Notes: generated by a model not told the origin, from the letters alone. Shown: positions 1-8,820, numbered from the stretch's first letter. The stretch: 64,000 bases of DNA from Acidobacteriota bacterium (GCA_017307505.1 JAFKEE010000032.1:1-64000); one strand, 5' to 3'. Numbers and translations: made by a program.

Positions 1-300
1 AGGGCCCGCCGCAACAACCCAAACTCTCCCAGCCAAACCCCTAAAACCCACCACCAACCCAATCCCGGAATCCCCCAACTCTCCCTCCAGCATTCCCCTG
101 GGCACTGCCCAGGGCCCGCCGCAACGACCCAATCCGCTCCAGCCAAACCCCAAAAACTCACCGCCAACCCAATCCCGGAATCCCCCAACTCCCCCTCCAG
201 CATTCCCCTGGGCATCGCCCAGGGCCCGCCGCAACGACCCAAACCGCTCCAGCCAAACCCAAAAAACCCGCAACCAACCCAATCCCGGAACCTCCCAACT
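1..300. repeat. 110-bp tandem array with hairpin (array A)
   Basis: There are two full 110-bp units (1-110, 111-220) and a third truncated at 300, where it runs into the TAG stop (299-301) of the permease gene. Each unit junction holds a 19-nt hairpin with 8-bp arms CCCTGGGC/GCCCAGGG and a 3-nt loop, at 96-114 and 206-224. The first four bases of the window are the end of another copy, so the array continues to the left. The plus strand is strongly C-rich and I see no coding potential. Read on the minus strand, i.e. as the 3' tail of the permease transcript, the hairpin is flanked by GGCGGGCC and GGAATGCTGGAGG, the same flanks as in the array at 15851-16234. Confidence 0.9.
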
Positions 301-1414
301 ACTCCGTCCCGTAGTTAATCTCCAGCCGCCGCACCGCCTTCGACGCAACCCACAGCACCAGCGCGGTCACCGCCAGCAGCCCCAGAATCGCCCCCATCTT
401 CGACGACGGCGACGCCGGATTCAGCAGCAGCTTCAACAACGCGGGCACATCGCTATCCATCGGAGCCGGCACCGGACACAACGACTGCAGGTAGTGGAGC
501 ACGCTCAGCTTCTGCAGCACATCCGGCAGGAACCCGTTGATCCCCTCCCAAGCCAGCAGCACCGCCGCCGGGATAATCGGATTGCGCAGCAGCAGGCCCG
601 CCGCCACGAACACACTTCCATACCCGACACACCCCAGCATCGCCGCCACGCAGTACCAGATCACATGGCTCCAGCCGACACTCTGCCAGTACGCCTGCAT
701 CTCCACCCCGCTGTGCGGCCACAGCATCGCCCAGTACGAAATCATCGCACCGCTCGTGAAGATCACACACGCCGCCGTCAGCCCGGCCAGGTACTTGCCC
801 AGCAACAGCACCTCCCGCCGCGTCGGAAACAGAAACCAGAAGTGCAGCGTCTTGTCCAGCATCTCGCCCCGGAACAGGTTCATGAAGATACCCAGACACC
901 CGAAGAAGATCGCCAGCCGCAGGTAGAAATACTGGAAGACCCCCGCGTAAATCGACCGGTCCTCCTCGAAATTCCCGATCCCCCGAACGTTCTTGCTCTC
1001 CAGCAGCCCGTTCACGAAATGCAGGTTCACCCGCCGCTGCCCGTCGAAGTACACCATATGCCGGTGCCGCTCTAATTCGGGCTGCTCCTCGTAACGCCGC
1101 ACACCATTCGGCCCACGCTCCTCTTTGTACTTGCGCCGGTTCCACTCGTTGTCGTCCGCCGGCTCGCCCAACCTCCTCAGAACCTCGCTATCCTTTTCAC
1201 CCCTCGACACTCCGTCAATGAGCGCGGCCGTCACCTTCGGCCCCGAGGCCCACCGCCGCTGCTGGAACTTCATCTCCAACGCGTGCCCGATGAAAATCAC
1301 AGAAGGGAACAGCGCCAGCAGATACACCCACAAGCCCCGCTTCGAGAAGAAGGCCCGGCGCATCTCGATCCGGGCAATCACCCACGCCTGGCTCGCCCGC
1401 GTCGACATCGTCAT
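299..1414 (-). CDS. ABC-2 type transporter permease (second module)
   Basis: This is a 371-aa membrane protein, probably the membrane subunit of an ABC exporter working with the ATPase at 1590-2522. One helix lies near residues 27-45, followed by a charged extracytoplasmic segment of about 110 residues. Around five more helices fill the C-terminal half, including stretches around YLRLAIFFGCLGIFMNLF and GAILGLLAVTALVLWVA. That arrangement (one TM, large loop, TM bundle) is usual for ABC-2 permeases acting on lipids, peptides or drugs; the substrate is unknown. The start ATG follows a GGGGGTGGGCG tract that is part of a duplicated repeat edge. It is the last gene of the sigma-factor operon and the only one separated by a real gap, which a repeat fills. 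Confidence 0.8.
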   Translation of the reverse strand: MTMSTRASQAWVIARIEMRRAFFSKRGLWVYLLALFPSVIFIGHALEMKFQQRRWASGPKVTAALIDGVSRGEKDSEVLRRLGEPADDNEWNRRKYKEERGPNGVRRYEEQPELERHRHMVYFDGQRRVNLHFVNGLLESKNVRGIGNFEEDRSIYAGVFQYFYLRLAIFFGCLGIFMNLFRGEMLDKTLHFWFLFPTRREVLLLGKYLAGLTAACVIFTSGAMISYWAMLWPHSGVEMQAYWQSVGWSHVIWYCVAAMLGCVGYGSVFVAAGLLLRNPIIPAAVLLAWEGINGFLPDVLQKLSVLHYLQSLCPVPAPMDSDVPALLKLLLNPASPSSKMGAILGLLAVTALVLWVASKAVRRLEINYGTE

Positions 1415-1600
1415 CGCCCACCCCCCATGCCTGTCAGTGGGGCAGACTTCAGTCTGCGCGAGACTTCAGTCTCGCCACCCGTCCAGCCAGCCCCTCCGCT
1501 CATCACCCACCCCCCCATACCTGTTAGTGGGGCAGACTTCAGTCTGCGCGAGACTTCAGTCTCACCACCCGTCCAGCCAGCCCCTCCACTCATCGCCCAC
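1415..1600. repeat. two 90-bp twin-hairpin repeats between operon genes
   Basis: Two nearly identical 90-bp units are present (the start of GGCAGACTTCAGTCTG is at 1441 and again at 1531). Each carries two adjacent perfect hairpins, GCAGACTTCAGTCTGC (1442-1457) and CGAGACTTCAGTCTCG (1459-1474), the latter closed by one base less in the second copy. The motif TCATCGCCCACCCCC occurs at the left edge (1411), in slightly changed form in the middle (about 1500) and at the right edge (1590). It therefore spans the start codon of the downstream permease and the stop codon of the upstream ATPase. This looks like a REP/MITE-type element inserted at an original ATGA gene junction and duplicated. Confidence 0.85.
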
Positions 1601-2522
1601 CCCCAATCAGATACTCGTACAACGCATCCACGTTCTCGTCCGCCGGAATCACGCTTGTCACGTCGTGGCCGCTCAGCGCGATCCTCGACAACGCCCGCGC
1701 AAACTCCTCCCGGTTCCGCGTCAGCACCAGCAGCCCAAGCCGGTCTTCGTTCAGCTTGATCTCCGTCACGTGCTCTTCGTGGAACAGCAGCGCCGCAATC
1801 CGCGAGGCATCCCGGCACCGGATGATGAACTGGCTCGGATGCTCGTGAATCTCTTCCCGCACCCCTCGAATCTCGCCCTCGGCCAGAATGCTGCCGTTCG
1901 CGATCAGCACCACCTGGTCACTGATCACGTCCACCTCCTGCAGCACGTGGCTCGACAGGATCACATGCCGGCCCATCGCCGCGTAGTCGCGGAACAGCGC
2001 AATCGTCTCCGCCCGCACCAGCGGATCCAGGCCGTTCAACGGTTCGTCCAGCACCAGCACTTCCGGCTCATGCGCAATCGCCTGCGCCAGCCGAACCCTC
2101 TGCCGCATGCCCTTCGAATACGCCGCCACCTTGCGGTGCGCCGCCTCCGTCAGACTCACCCGCTTCAGCGCTTCCCAGGCCTTCTGCTCCGCCTCCGCCT
2201 TCGAATACCCGTATAACTCCAGGCCCGTCGTCACAAACTGGAAACCCGAGGCCCACCGCGGAGCCGCATCATACTGCGTCGCATACCCGCTGATCCGCAT
2301 CAGCCTCTCGGGATCCCTCGGCGATAAACCGCGCACCGAAACCGTTCCGCGATCCGGATGGATCAACCCCATCATCAGGTTCATCAGCGTCGTCTTGCCG
2401 GATCCGTTCGGGCCCACCAGGCTCGTCAGCCCCGGCGGAATCCGCAGCGAAACCCGGTTCACGCCCAACACCTCGCCGTAGAACTTCGAAACGTTTTCGA
2501 ATACCACTTCCGGCTGGCTCAC
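1590..2522 (-). CDS. ABC transporter ATP-binding protein (second module)
   Basis: A 310-aa cytoplasmic ATPase subunit. Walker A GPNGSGKTT lies at residues 37-45, the signature appears as a degenerate SKGMRQR, and Walker B is LVLDEPLNGLDP. A D-loop and switch His (LSSHVL) follow, and about 90 residues of C-terminal extension follow the nucleotide-binding fold. I chose the GTG at 2522 because its first base pairs overlap the upstream TGA (GTGA) and a perfect GGAGGTGATC Shine-Dalgarno lies at 2525-2534. The reading frame remains open further upstream, but only inside the preceding gene. It should power the permease at 299-1414; the last codons (GGGR) are encoded by the edge of the repeat that follows. 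Confidence 0.88.
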   Translation of the reverse strand: MSQPEVVFENVSKFYGEVLGVNRVSLRIPPGLTSLVGPNGSGKTTLMNLMMGLIHPDRGTVSVRGLSPRDPERLMRISGYATQYDAAPRWASGFQFVTTGLELYGYSKAEAEQKAWEALKRVSLTEAAHRKVAAYSKGMRQRVRLAQAIAHEPEVLVLDEPLNGLDPLVRAETIALFRDYAAMGRHVILSSHVLQEVDVISDQVVLIANGSILAEGEIRGVREEIHEHPSQFIIRCRDASRIAALLFHEEHVTEIKLNEDRLGLLVLTRNREEFARALSRIALSGHDVTSVIPADENVDALYEYLIGGGR

Positions 2523-3424
2523 TTGATCACCTCCACCGGCCGGAGCTTGCGTTCCAGCACCAGGCCCAACACGCCCACCAGGCACAGCAGCGCAATCCCG
2601 CAGGCCACCGAACCCGGCCCGTCATATCCTTGCGACGATAGACCCACCACCGTGGAATCCACCCCCAGCATCTCCCCCCACACCACATACATCGCCTTCG
2701 CCGGATTCAGCAGCGTGCCCCAGTTCACGCGGAACACCGCGTTCACCATCGTCGCCACACCCGCCGTGATGAAAAAGAAGCCCAGCACCAGGGCGCCCGC
2801 CACGATCTTCCACTTCACATACGCGGAACTCGCCAGCGCCACCAGGCTCACCACCAGAATCCACAACACAAACCCCAGGAACAGCGCCATCGCCAGCCGC
2901 AGATGGTCCATCATCCAGTCCCACCCGGCCATGCCCGACTGAATCCCGAACAGCGTCAGCCCCGGGATCCAGGTCACCGTCGACAACAGCCCCACCAGCA
3001 CCAGCAGCCGTGCCATCACATAGTCTTTCCTCGTCAGGGGCCGGCTCAGATACAGCGGCAACGCATTGTTCGCCAGGTCCGGAGCAATCAGCCCCGGCCC
3101 GGCCAGCGCCGCCAGCAGGACACTGAACACCGATTGCGCATTCATGAAGATCAGGAAGAAGTTCCCGTTGATCTCCATGAACTTCGCCAGCCCGTTGTTG
3201 GAATCCCGGCTGTTCGTCAGGCTCGCGAAAATCTCCAGGTGATTCGACAGGTAGATGAACAGGCCGCACAACAGCGGCCAGAGCAGCGACGCCGTCAGCA
3301 GCAGCACCACCAGCCTCTGCTGGAACAGCCGCTCCCACGAAAACCTCGGCAGCGACAGCAGCCTCGTCCAATGGCCCGTCAAAGGACCCTGATACCGCTG
3401 ATACCCGCGCTTATAGACCGCCAT
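2519..3424 (-). CDS. ABC-2 type transporter permease (first module)
   Basis: A 301-aa integral membrane protein starting MAVYKRGYQRYQGPL. This short basic amphipathic N-terminus is typical of ABC-2 permeases next to a NatA-like ATPase. Helices are visible around residues 40-60, 100-130 (VFSVLLAALAGPGLIAPDL), 140-165, 180-205 and 210-235, with a last one near the C-terminus (CGIALLCLVGVLGLVLE). The motif LSRPLTRKDYVMARLL is the conserved cytoplasmic segment of the family. The start ATG lies inside the end of the upstream ATPase gene (14-nt overlap) and is preceded by AGGAGGTGG, so translation is probably coupled. It pairs with the ATPase at 3411-4394; the substrate is unknown. Confidence 0.85.
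   Translation of the reverse strand: MAVYKRGYQRYQGPLTGHWTRLLSLPRFSWERLFQQRLVVLLLTASLLWPLLCGLFIYLSNHLEIFASLTNSRDSNNGLAKFMEINGNFFLIFMNAQSVFSVLLAALAGPGLIAPDLANNALPLYLSRPLTRKDYVMARLLVLVGLLSTVTWIPGLTLFGIQSGMAGWDWMMDHLRLAMALFLGFVLWILVVSLVALASSAYVKWKIVAGALVLGFFFITAGVATMVNAVFRVNWGTLLNPAKAMYVVWGEMLGVDSTVVGLSSQGYDGPGSVACGIALLCLVGVLGLVLERKLRPVEVIK
2525..2534 (-). promoter_or_regulatory. perfect Shine-Dalgarno deciding the GTG start of the ATPase
   Basis: On the minus strand this reads GGAGGTGATC, fully complementary to the 16S 3' end, followed by two bases and the GTG at 2522. It lies inside the last codons of the permease gene (VEVIK-stop) and decides the GTG start over upstream in-frame codons. Confidence 0.8.
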
Positions 3425-4394
3425 TGGCCGCCACCTCCTGCGGAGCCGTCTCACCCGGCGTTCGCGCCAGGTGCCCCACCGCCCGCAGGAAGATCTCTTC
3501 CAGCGTGTCCCGGCGGTGTGTCAGCTTCCTCACCCGCAATCCCTCGCCCGCCGTCACCTTCCAAACCACCGCAATTTCCACGCCCGGCGGCAATACAATC
3601 CGCCACCGGCCCTGGCCTTCGCCGACGCCATCGGCGCCCACCTTGTGCAGCGCCTCCAGCAGCCCGCTGTCGTCGCCGGAAACTTCCAGCTCCACGAAAA
3701 ATCGGTTCGATTTGCGCTCGGCTTCCAGGTCGGCCTCGTGCACCACCTGCCCGTCCTTCAGGATCACCACCTCGTCGCAAACCTCTTCCACATCGCGCAG
3801 CAGGTGCGAGCACAACACCACGTTCATCCCGTGGTCTTCCTTCATCTCTTTCACCAGCCGCAGCATCCTCTGCCGCGCCGCCGGATCCAGGCCGTTTGTC
3901 GGCTCGTCCAGAATCACCAGCGGCGGACCGTGCACAATCGCCTGCGCCAGCTTCGCCATCTGCTTCATGCCCAGCGAATAGGTCCCCAGGTCGCGGTACC
4001 GCGCCTCGCCCAGGCCCACGTGGAACAACGTCTCGTGCGCCTTCTCCAGCGCCGTCTCCTTCGGCAGTCCCGAAAGCTCGCCCATCTGCCGCAGGAATCG
4101 AACCGCCGTCATGTTCGCGATGAACGAGTCGCTCTCCGGCATATAGCCGATCCGCGAACGCACCTCCCGAACCTGCTTGTGGCAGTCAAACCCCATGATC
4201 TTCGCCGTGCCCGACATCGGCTGGTGAAAGCCCAGCAGCGTCTGGATCAACGTCGACTTCCCTGCCCCGTTTGGTCCCAGCAGCCCGATCGCCCGGCCCT
4301 GGCCCGCAACGCCGAGCCGGCAGGAGATCCCCTTCAGGATCTCCCGCCGGCCTAGCTTCACTCTTAGGTTTTCGAGTTCAATTACTGGCGGCAT
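3411..4394 (-). CDS. ABC transporter ATP-binding protein (first module)
   Basis: A 327-aa ATPase of the NatA/CcmA type. Walker A is GPNGAGKST at residues 40-48, the Q-loop region contains MPESDSF, the signature is SLGMKQMAKLAQAI, and Walker B is LVILDEPTNGLDP. The switch His is in LCSHLL. A C-terminal extension of about 100 residues follows, as in ATPases of two-component exporters. Its start overlaps the 3' end of the anti-sigma-like gene by 17 nt and its stop overlaps the permease start, so all three are likely co-translated. It should energise the permease at 2519-3424. Presence of two complete ATPase/permease pairs suggests either two exporters or one heteromeric complex. Confidence 0.88.
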   Translation of the reverse strand: MPPVIELENLRVKLGRREILKGISCRLGVAGQGRAIGLLGPNGAGKSTLIQTLLGFHQPMSGTAKIMGFDCHKQVREVRSRIGYMPESDSFIANMTAVRFLRQMGELSGLPKETALEKAHETLFHVGLGEARYRDLGTYSLGMKQMAKLAQAIVHGPPLVILDEPTNGLDPAARQRMLRLVKEMKEDHGMNVVLCSHLLRDVEEVCDEVVILKDGQVVHEADLEAERKSNRFFVELEVSGDDSGLLEALHKVGADGVGEGQGRWRIVLPPGVEIAVVWKVTAGEGLRVRKLTHRRDTLEEIFLRAVGHLARTPGETAPQEVAANGGL

Positions 4395-6840
4395 TCTTCT
4401 TTATTTTCCGGTTGAATTTCATTGAGCTGTCATCGGCTGCCGTACCGGCCAGCATACCGTCGAGAATCAGGCTCGTTAATCGAGTACGACTCGCAACGCG
4501 AATTCGTTCCGTTTCTCCGCTCACTACCACCAGAACTGGATCCCGGTCCTTCGCAATTGACTTCAGCGCCTCGCTCGAAACCACTGAGGTCAAGCCTTCC
4601 AGCGCGCCCTTCATGTTCATCCACAGGAAGCCCGAAGGATGCACACCCGCCGCCGAAGGCATATGGCTCAGGAAGGCGGCGGACCGTGTCAGGGCAAAGC
4701 CGCCGTCCCGCGTCTTCAACGCCCGCTGAGCTACCGCCAGGTCCGAACTCATCACCACGTAGCCGCGGTCGTAGGTCCTGTACAGCGTCATCGGTGCCCC
4801 CGCGGCCTTGATCGTCATCCACAGCCGGCCTTCAATCGTCTCCTGGCCCATCACCAGCTTCCGCGCTTGATACTCAGCCGGCAGTTCCGCGTTGTAGGCT
4901 TCCACCAGCTTCGCGATCGTGCCGTCCAGCGTGCCCGGCTTGTATACTTCAGCCGCCGCAATCCAGCCCGGAATCGGGATATTTGCATTCTCGACCGCAA
5001 TCGCGAAGTCCGTGCCCAGTGCCGATGCCAGGTCCTTGCCGATGTCGATCCCCAGCTTACGCTGCGCCTCGTCCAGTTCCGATTTGGTCTTGGCGTCCAG
5101 CGAACCCATCAGGTTCGTGATCTCCGTGAACATCTGGCTCGGCTCCTTCGTCGAACCCGAGAACGCGATCAACGCGTCACTCGTGATGTACTCCGAAGCG
5201 CCCGAAGCACCCGCCGGAGCCAGCCAGGAGGCAATCCCCGCCCTCGCGCCGGCAAAGTTCAACGTGGCTTCGTTCTCTTCCTCACCGTCACTCGACCGCT
5301 GCTCGAAGAACAGCGTCTTCAGGGGCGTGCCCCCCGTCAGAACACTCACCTTCTCGGTCGAGCTCATCTGGAACGACTGAGCGTTCAGGCCCAGCAGCCA
5401 GCCCACGCCGCGCTGGTAGCGCTGCGCGATATCCGCCGCGAACGGGCTCGTCGCGCCCTGCCCTAGTTGCCCCATCGCCCACAACACGTGCGCCTGGCTG
5501 TCGCTGATCAGCACAACCTTATCGTTCACCCCGAAGTTCACGCCTTCCACCATCGGCGCCAGCGCCTTGCGCACCGCCGCCTGCTGGCCGGAGTTCACTT
5601 CCGCGAACACCATCGGAATCTTGTCGCGCTCGCCGCCCGGGCCCTGCGCCAGCGCAAACCCGATCTCCTCACCCAGCAGCGGCATCACCGCCTGCACCTT
5701 GCTGAGCATCTCGCGCACCTTCTCACCGTTGGCCGACTTCCACCATTCGCCGAACGTCGCATTCTGCTCCGCCCGCTGCTCCGCCAGCCGCACCGCCTCG
5801 TCCAGCGTCCCCGAAATATTCGGAGCCGCCCCAAAGGCCACTACATTCGAGGGCAGATAGGCCACCAGCTTGGCCTGCGTCCGCAGCGCCGGCGTCGGCA
5901 GCTCCGCAATCTGCTTCTCCAGCTTCGAAAACTCCGCCAGCAGGGCGAGATACTTCTCCCTCTCCGCGCTCCAGGCCACCGCGTCCTGGGCCGTCACCCC
6001 GCTCAAGGTCGAGGTCGAACCCGCCGCCTCGCCGGGCTTCAGCACTTTGTTGAATTGCGGCTGATTCACCTCCACTGCGCCTTCAACAACGGCCACGACC
6101 GATCCATTCATGCCCGTCGACACCGCGAATACCGTCCCCTTCACAGAGGCCTCGGAATCCCGAGTCCGCACCTTCAGGTGACCGCGCCGCTGCTTCGCCG
6201 CCTGCACAATCACATCGCCGCGATCCAGTTGGACCGTCGCGCCGCTCCAGGCCGCATGCACGAACAACTGGCTCCGCTCGTTCATCTCAACGGTCGAACC
6301 ATCGGCCAGCCGCAGCACCGCGCGCGATCCGGCGCCCGTCCGCACAACCTGTCCTTCACCCAGGGTCGCGCCAGGCCCCATCGCTACATCGGTCAACCCG
6401 TACACCTGGCCGGAGGCCAACTGAACCGTGGCCCGGGCACCCGAGGGCGCCAGCAACCCGTCAATCTTGTCCCGGCCGGTATACAGCGCCACCAGCCCGA
6501 TGCTCGCCGCCAGCGCCCACCGCTGCCACGCCGGCCTCGGCTTCCTTGCCGTCACGGCGGGCAGGACGACCACCTTTCGTTCCCCTTTGGCTTCCGCGTA
6601 CATGCGACGGCAGTCCGCGCACCGCCCCAGGTGGTCATCCATCAACGCCCGCCGGGTCTCAGCCAGCTCCCCTTTCAGGTAAGCCGCGAGATCTCCCTGA
6701 AACTGCATGCAAAGCGGTGGGGCCTGCCCCATCAGCTTGCGCAAAACCCGCTCCTGCGCCGCTGCCATTTCCCCGGTCGGCACAGGCTCGTTCCTCAATG
6801 CTTCCAACGCTTGATCCAGACGCTCTTCCGACATTTCCAT
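4378..6840 (-). CDS. large zinc-finger / FecR-domain transmembrane anti-sigma-like protein
   Basis: An 820-aa protein with several recognisable parts. Residues 40-82 form an anti-sigma zinc finger with the HxxxCxxC motif at H70, C74 and C77. One TM segment lies near 107-121 (WALAASIGLVALYTG). Residues about 160-260 form a FecR-like beta domain (GTVFAVSTGMNGSVVAVVEGAVEV). The remaining ~560 residues, probably extracytoplasmic, resemble DUF3352-type proteins in style but I cannot assign them firmly. The gene starts 7 bp after the ECF sigma gene, preceded by AAGGGGG, so it should hold that sigma factor at the membrane. FecR anti-sigma proteins are normally about 300-400 aa, so the very large sensor part is unusual. 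It overlaps the first ATPase gene by 17 nt. Confidence 0.85.
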   Translation of the reverse strand: MEMSEERLDQALEALRNEPVPTGEMAAAQERVLRKLMGQAPPLCMQFQGDLAAYLKGELAETRRALMDDHLGRCADCRRMYAEAKGERKVVVLPAVTARKPRPAWQRWALAASIGLVALYTGRDKIDGLLAPSGARATVQLASGQVYGLTDVAMGPGATLGEGQVVRTGAGSRAVLRLADGSTVEMNERSQLFVHAAWSGATVQLDRGDVIVQAAKQRRGHLKVRTRDSEASVKGTVFAVSTGMNGSVVAVVEGAVEVNQPQFNKVLKPGEAAGSTSTLSGVTAQDAVAWSAEREKYLALLAEFSKLEKQIAELPTPALRTQAKLVAYLPSNVVAFGAAPNISGTLDEAVRLAEQRAEQNATFGEWWKSANGEKVREMLSKVQAVMPLLGEEIGFALAQGPGGERDKIPMVFAEVNSGQQAAVRKALAPMVEGVNFGVNDKVVLISDSQAHVLWAMGQLGQGATSPFAADIAQRYQRGVGWLLGLNAQSFQMSSTEKVSVLTGGTPLKTLFFEQRSSDGEEENEATLNFAGARAGIASWLAPAGASGASEYITSDALIAFSGSTKEPSQMFTEITNLMGSLDAKTKSELDEAQRKLGIDIGKDLASALGTDFAIAVENANIPIPGWIAAAEVYKPGTLDGTIAKLVEAYNAELPAEYQARKLVMGQETIEGRLWMTIKAAGAPMTLYRTYDRGYVVMSSDLAVAQRALKTRDGGFALTRSAAFLSHMPSAAGVHPSGFLWMNMKGALEGLTSVVSSEALKSIAKDRDPVLVVVSGETERIRVASRTRLTSLILDGMLAGTAADDSSMKFNRKIKKNAASN

Positions 6841-6847
6841 ATCCCCC

Positions 6848-7366
6848 TTACTTCCCTAGTTCCGCCTGCAACACTTGCCGGATGCGGTGCAGTTTCACCG
6901 CCACCCTCGCCTTGTCCACATTGAAGATCTCCGCAATTTCCCCATTGCTGAGCCCTTCCACATACCGCAGAAGAAACATCTCGGCGTCGTCCTTCGGCAG
7001 TGCCGCCACGGCCTGGCGCAGCGTCTCCTTTAAGAGATAGGTGGACTCTTTCACCGCCTTCGGACCGCTCGCTTCCAGCGGAGCTTCCGCCTTCGATGCC
7101 TTCGATCTCAAAATGTCTATCGCCGCATTCGTGGCCGCCCGACGGAAGTACCGGTCGGGATGCCCCTGTGGATCCACGCCGTCAGCCCGGTTCCAAACCC
7201 GCATAAACACGGTCTGCAATGCGTCCTCCGCATCTGCAGTGTTGCCGGTCACGCGCAATGCGCTCTTGTACACGATGGCTGAGTATTGGTTGTAGAGTTC
7301 TGTGAATCCTGGTGGCGGGTTCATATGTACCGTTACGCTTGACGTCGCCAGGCTGAGTGATCCCAT
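6848..7366 (-). CDS. ECF-family RNA polymerase sigma factor
   Basis: A 172-aa (or 158-aa) sigma-70 family protein consisting only of regions 2 and 4. Region 2 includes YNQYSAIVYKSALRVTGN, DAEDALQTVFMRVW and the DNA-melting segment RYFRRAATNAAIDILR. Region 4 includes ALPKDDAEMFLLRYVEG and the helix-turn-helix LSNGEIAEIFNVDKARVAVK. Two starts are possible, ATG 7366 and ATG 7324; the second begins exactly where ECF proteins usually do (MNPPPGFTELYNQY), and neither has a strong ribosome-binding site. It is the first gene of an operon that continues with its probable anti-sigma factor and two ABC modules, which are therefore likely its targets. Confidence 0.9.
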   Translation of the reverse strand: MGSLSLATSSVTVHMNPPPGFTELYNQYSAIVYKSALRVTGNTADAEDALQTVFMRVWNRADGVDPQGHPDRYFRRAATNAAIDILRSKASKAEAPLEASGPKAVKESTYLLKETLRQAVAALPKDDAEMFLLRYVEGLSNGEIAEIFNVDKARVAVKLHRIRQVLQAELGK

Positions 7367-7419
7367 ATTCCGGTTGCCTCAGCCACCTATACGGGCCGTC
7401 TTGCGCCTTTATTTCAAAC

Positions 7420-8658
7420 TCATTCCAGCACGCGAACGAACTCAAAGTGGGTCTGCAGACTATATGTATCCACAGACTCGGTCCTCACCACGACCTGGAA
7501 TTTCCTTGGCCAGTTGCCCCCGAATCGCTTCTCGAGTTCGGCCAATCCTTCCGTCGACGTGAAGAACTTGGCGCCTGCCTCTGAGCCGTCCGAGTTGATG
7601 CCGGAGAAGATCACCAGCCTCCGGCGGCCGGCCTGGTCCGTCGGTAGCACCGTCACTAAGCCATAGTTAAGACGGAGGTTATCGGTCGCATACCACCACT
7701 CCGTCTCCCCCTTCCGGGGACTGCGGTTGTGGACCCCCAGGCGCCGGTGCACGGGGTTGTACTCCACCGTCACCCCATCGTCCGGCATCAGCGAACTCAC
7801 CGTTTCGCTGTACTCAGGCCGCCCGATCAGCACTGCATTGCGTTCCCTAAGTGCCACGGCATGAGTACGATAGGCAGGGATCGTCTCCACATGCGCGCCG
7901 CGGGACGCCAGGGCCTGGGTCACCACCAAGGCCGCCGAGGCATCACCCCATAAAGGGGAGTGATGGTTCGGATGGAGGAACGCGGTTTTGCCTAATGGGT
8001 GATTGCGCCACCTGGAGTACCACTGCTCGAACGCCGGAGTCCGGTCGATCTCCGTCCGAAATGCCGGGTCGCCCGTCGGGGCCGGATCGTTTCCAAAATC
8101 ACGGACATAGAGCTGCAGTGGAGTCGCCAGGGCGATGGTCACTTCCGTCCCCGGTTCCACCATCGGACCCCAGGCCGCTTTCAGCAGCCGCTCGCTCTCC
8201 GGTTGGGTTCGCGCCTGCCAAAGCCGCCATCCGCCCACCGCCAGCGCCACGCTGAGCGCCCCTAAAACGAACGGAAGCCAGGGCTTGGGCCGGCTCGCCG
8301 GTTTCAATTCGGGGACTTGGGCGACATACCGTACTCCGTAGGAGCCTTTCGGAATCTCCAACCGGAACTCGGCCGTGCTGGCCTCGCCGCCGTAATACTC
8401 CTCCAGCTTTTTTCGCAGCGAATGGATACGGGTTCGTACGGAAGAATCGGTCTCGGGCGAGAAATCCGCCGGCCGCCCCAGAGCCTGCACCCCGATCTCA
8501 TACTCCGTCACGGCGTTCGCCCGGCCCTGCTGTTCCTGCTGGCAAAGGTATTCGAGCAGCGCCTTGGACTGGTCCGACCGCCGGAAGGCGGCGCTCTCCA
8601 GAATGCTCTTTAAGGCCTGCTGTTTTTGCTCGGCTGTAAACGGGGCCGGCCGTGACAT
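7420..8658 (-). CDS. membrane-anchored winged-helix-like regulator with C-terminal sensor domain
   Basis: 412 aa from the ATG at 8658, which has GGGAG five bases upstream; a longer frame exists but is less likely. Residues 1-115 match the N-terminal DNA-binding-like domain common in acidobacterial CadC/TolB-type proteins, with the motifs EYEIGVQALGRPADFSPETD, RTRIHSLRKKLEEYY and IPKGSYGVRY. One TM helix follows (PFVLGALSVALAVGGWRLW) and then an extracytoplasmic domain of about 260 residues. The C-terminal domain is homologous to that of the protein at 30032-31306. The gene is divergent from the FAD oxidoreductase/Oar-receptor operon at 8821, which I infer to be its target. It lies 53 bp upstream of the sigma gene on the same strand. 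Confidence 0.75.
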   Translation of the reverse strand: MSRPAPFTAEQKQQALKSILESAAFRRSDQSKALLEYLCQQEQQGRANAVTEYEIGVQALGRPADFSPETDSSVRTRIHSLRKKLEEYYGGEASTAEFRLEIPKGSYGVRYVAQVPELKPASRPKPWLPFVLGALSVALAVGGWRLWQARTQPESERLLKAAWGPMVEPGTEVTIALATPLQLYVRDFGNDPAPTGDPAFRTEIDRTPAFEQWYSRWRNHPLGKTAFLHPNHHSPLWGDASAALVVTQALASRGAHVETIPAYRTHAVALRERNAVLIGRPEYSETVSSLMPDDGVTVEYNPVHRRLGVHNRSPRKGETEWWYATDNLRLNYGLVTVLPTDQAGRRRLVIFSGINSDGSEAGAKFFTSTEGLAELEKRFGGNWPRKFQVVVRTESVDTYSLQTHFEFVRVLE

Positions 8659-8820
8659 CGCGCTCCCGAGAGTAACACAAACTGCCCTCCGGGAACACCC
8701 GCATAACAAACTCGTAACGGCTGCATTCCACTCATTCCAAAGGGCAAATCAAAGAACATCGAGCTGACAACGGCGTGCTGGCCCGGAGTTGGCCGGATGG
8801 CTTCTCATAGCGGAAACGAT
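8659..8820. promoter_or_regulatory. divergent intergenic region with likely promoters
   Basis: 162 bp separate the divergent starts of the membrane regulator (minus) and the FAD oxidoreductase operon (plus). Promoters for both must lie here or just inside the genes. I see no convincing -35/-10 pair or palindrome. Confidence 0.4.

Noticed and set aside
1-300. CRISPR array or minisatellite gene
   Set aside because: Units are contiguous 110-bp direct copies with internal hairpins and no unique spacers; no cas gene is present.
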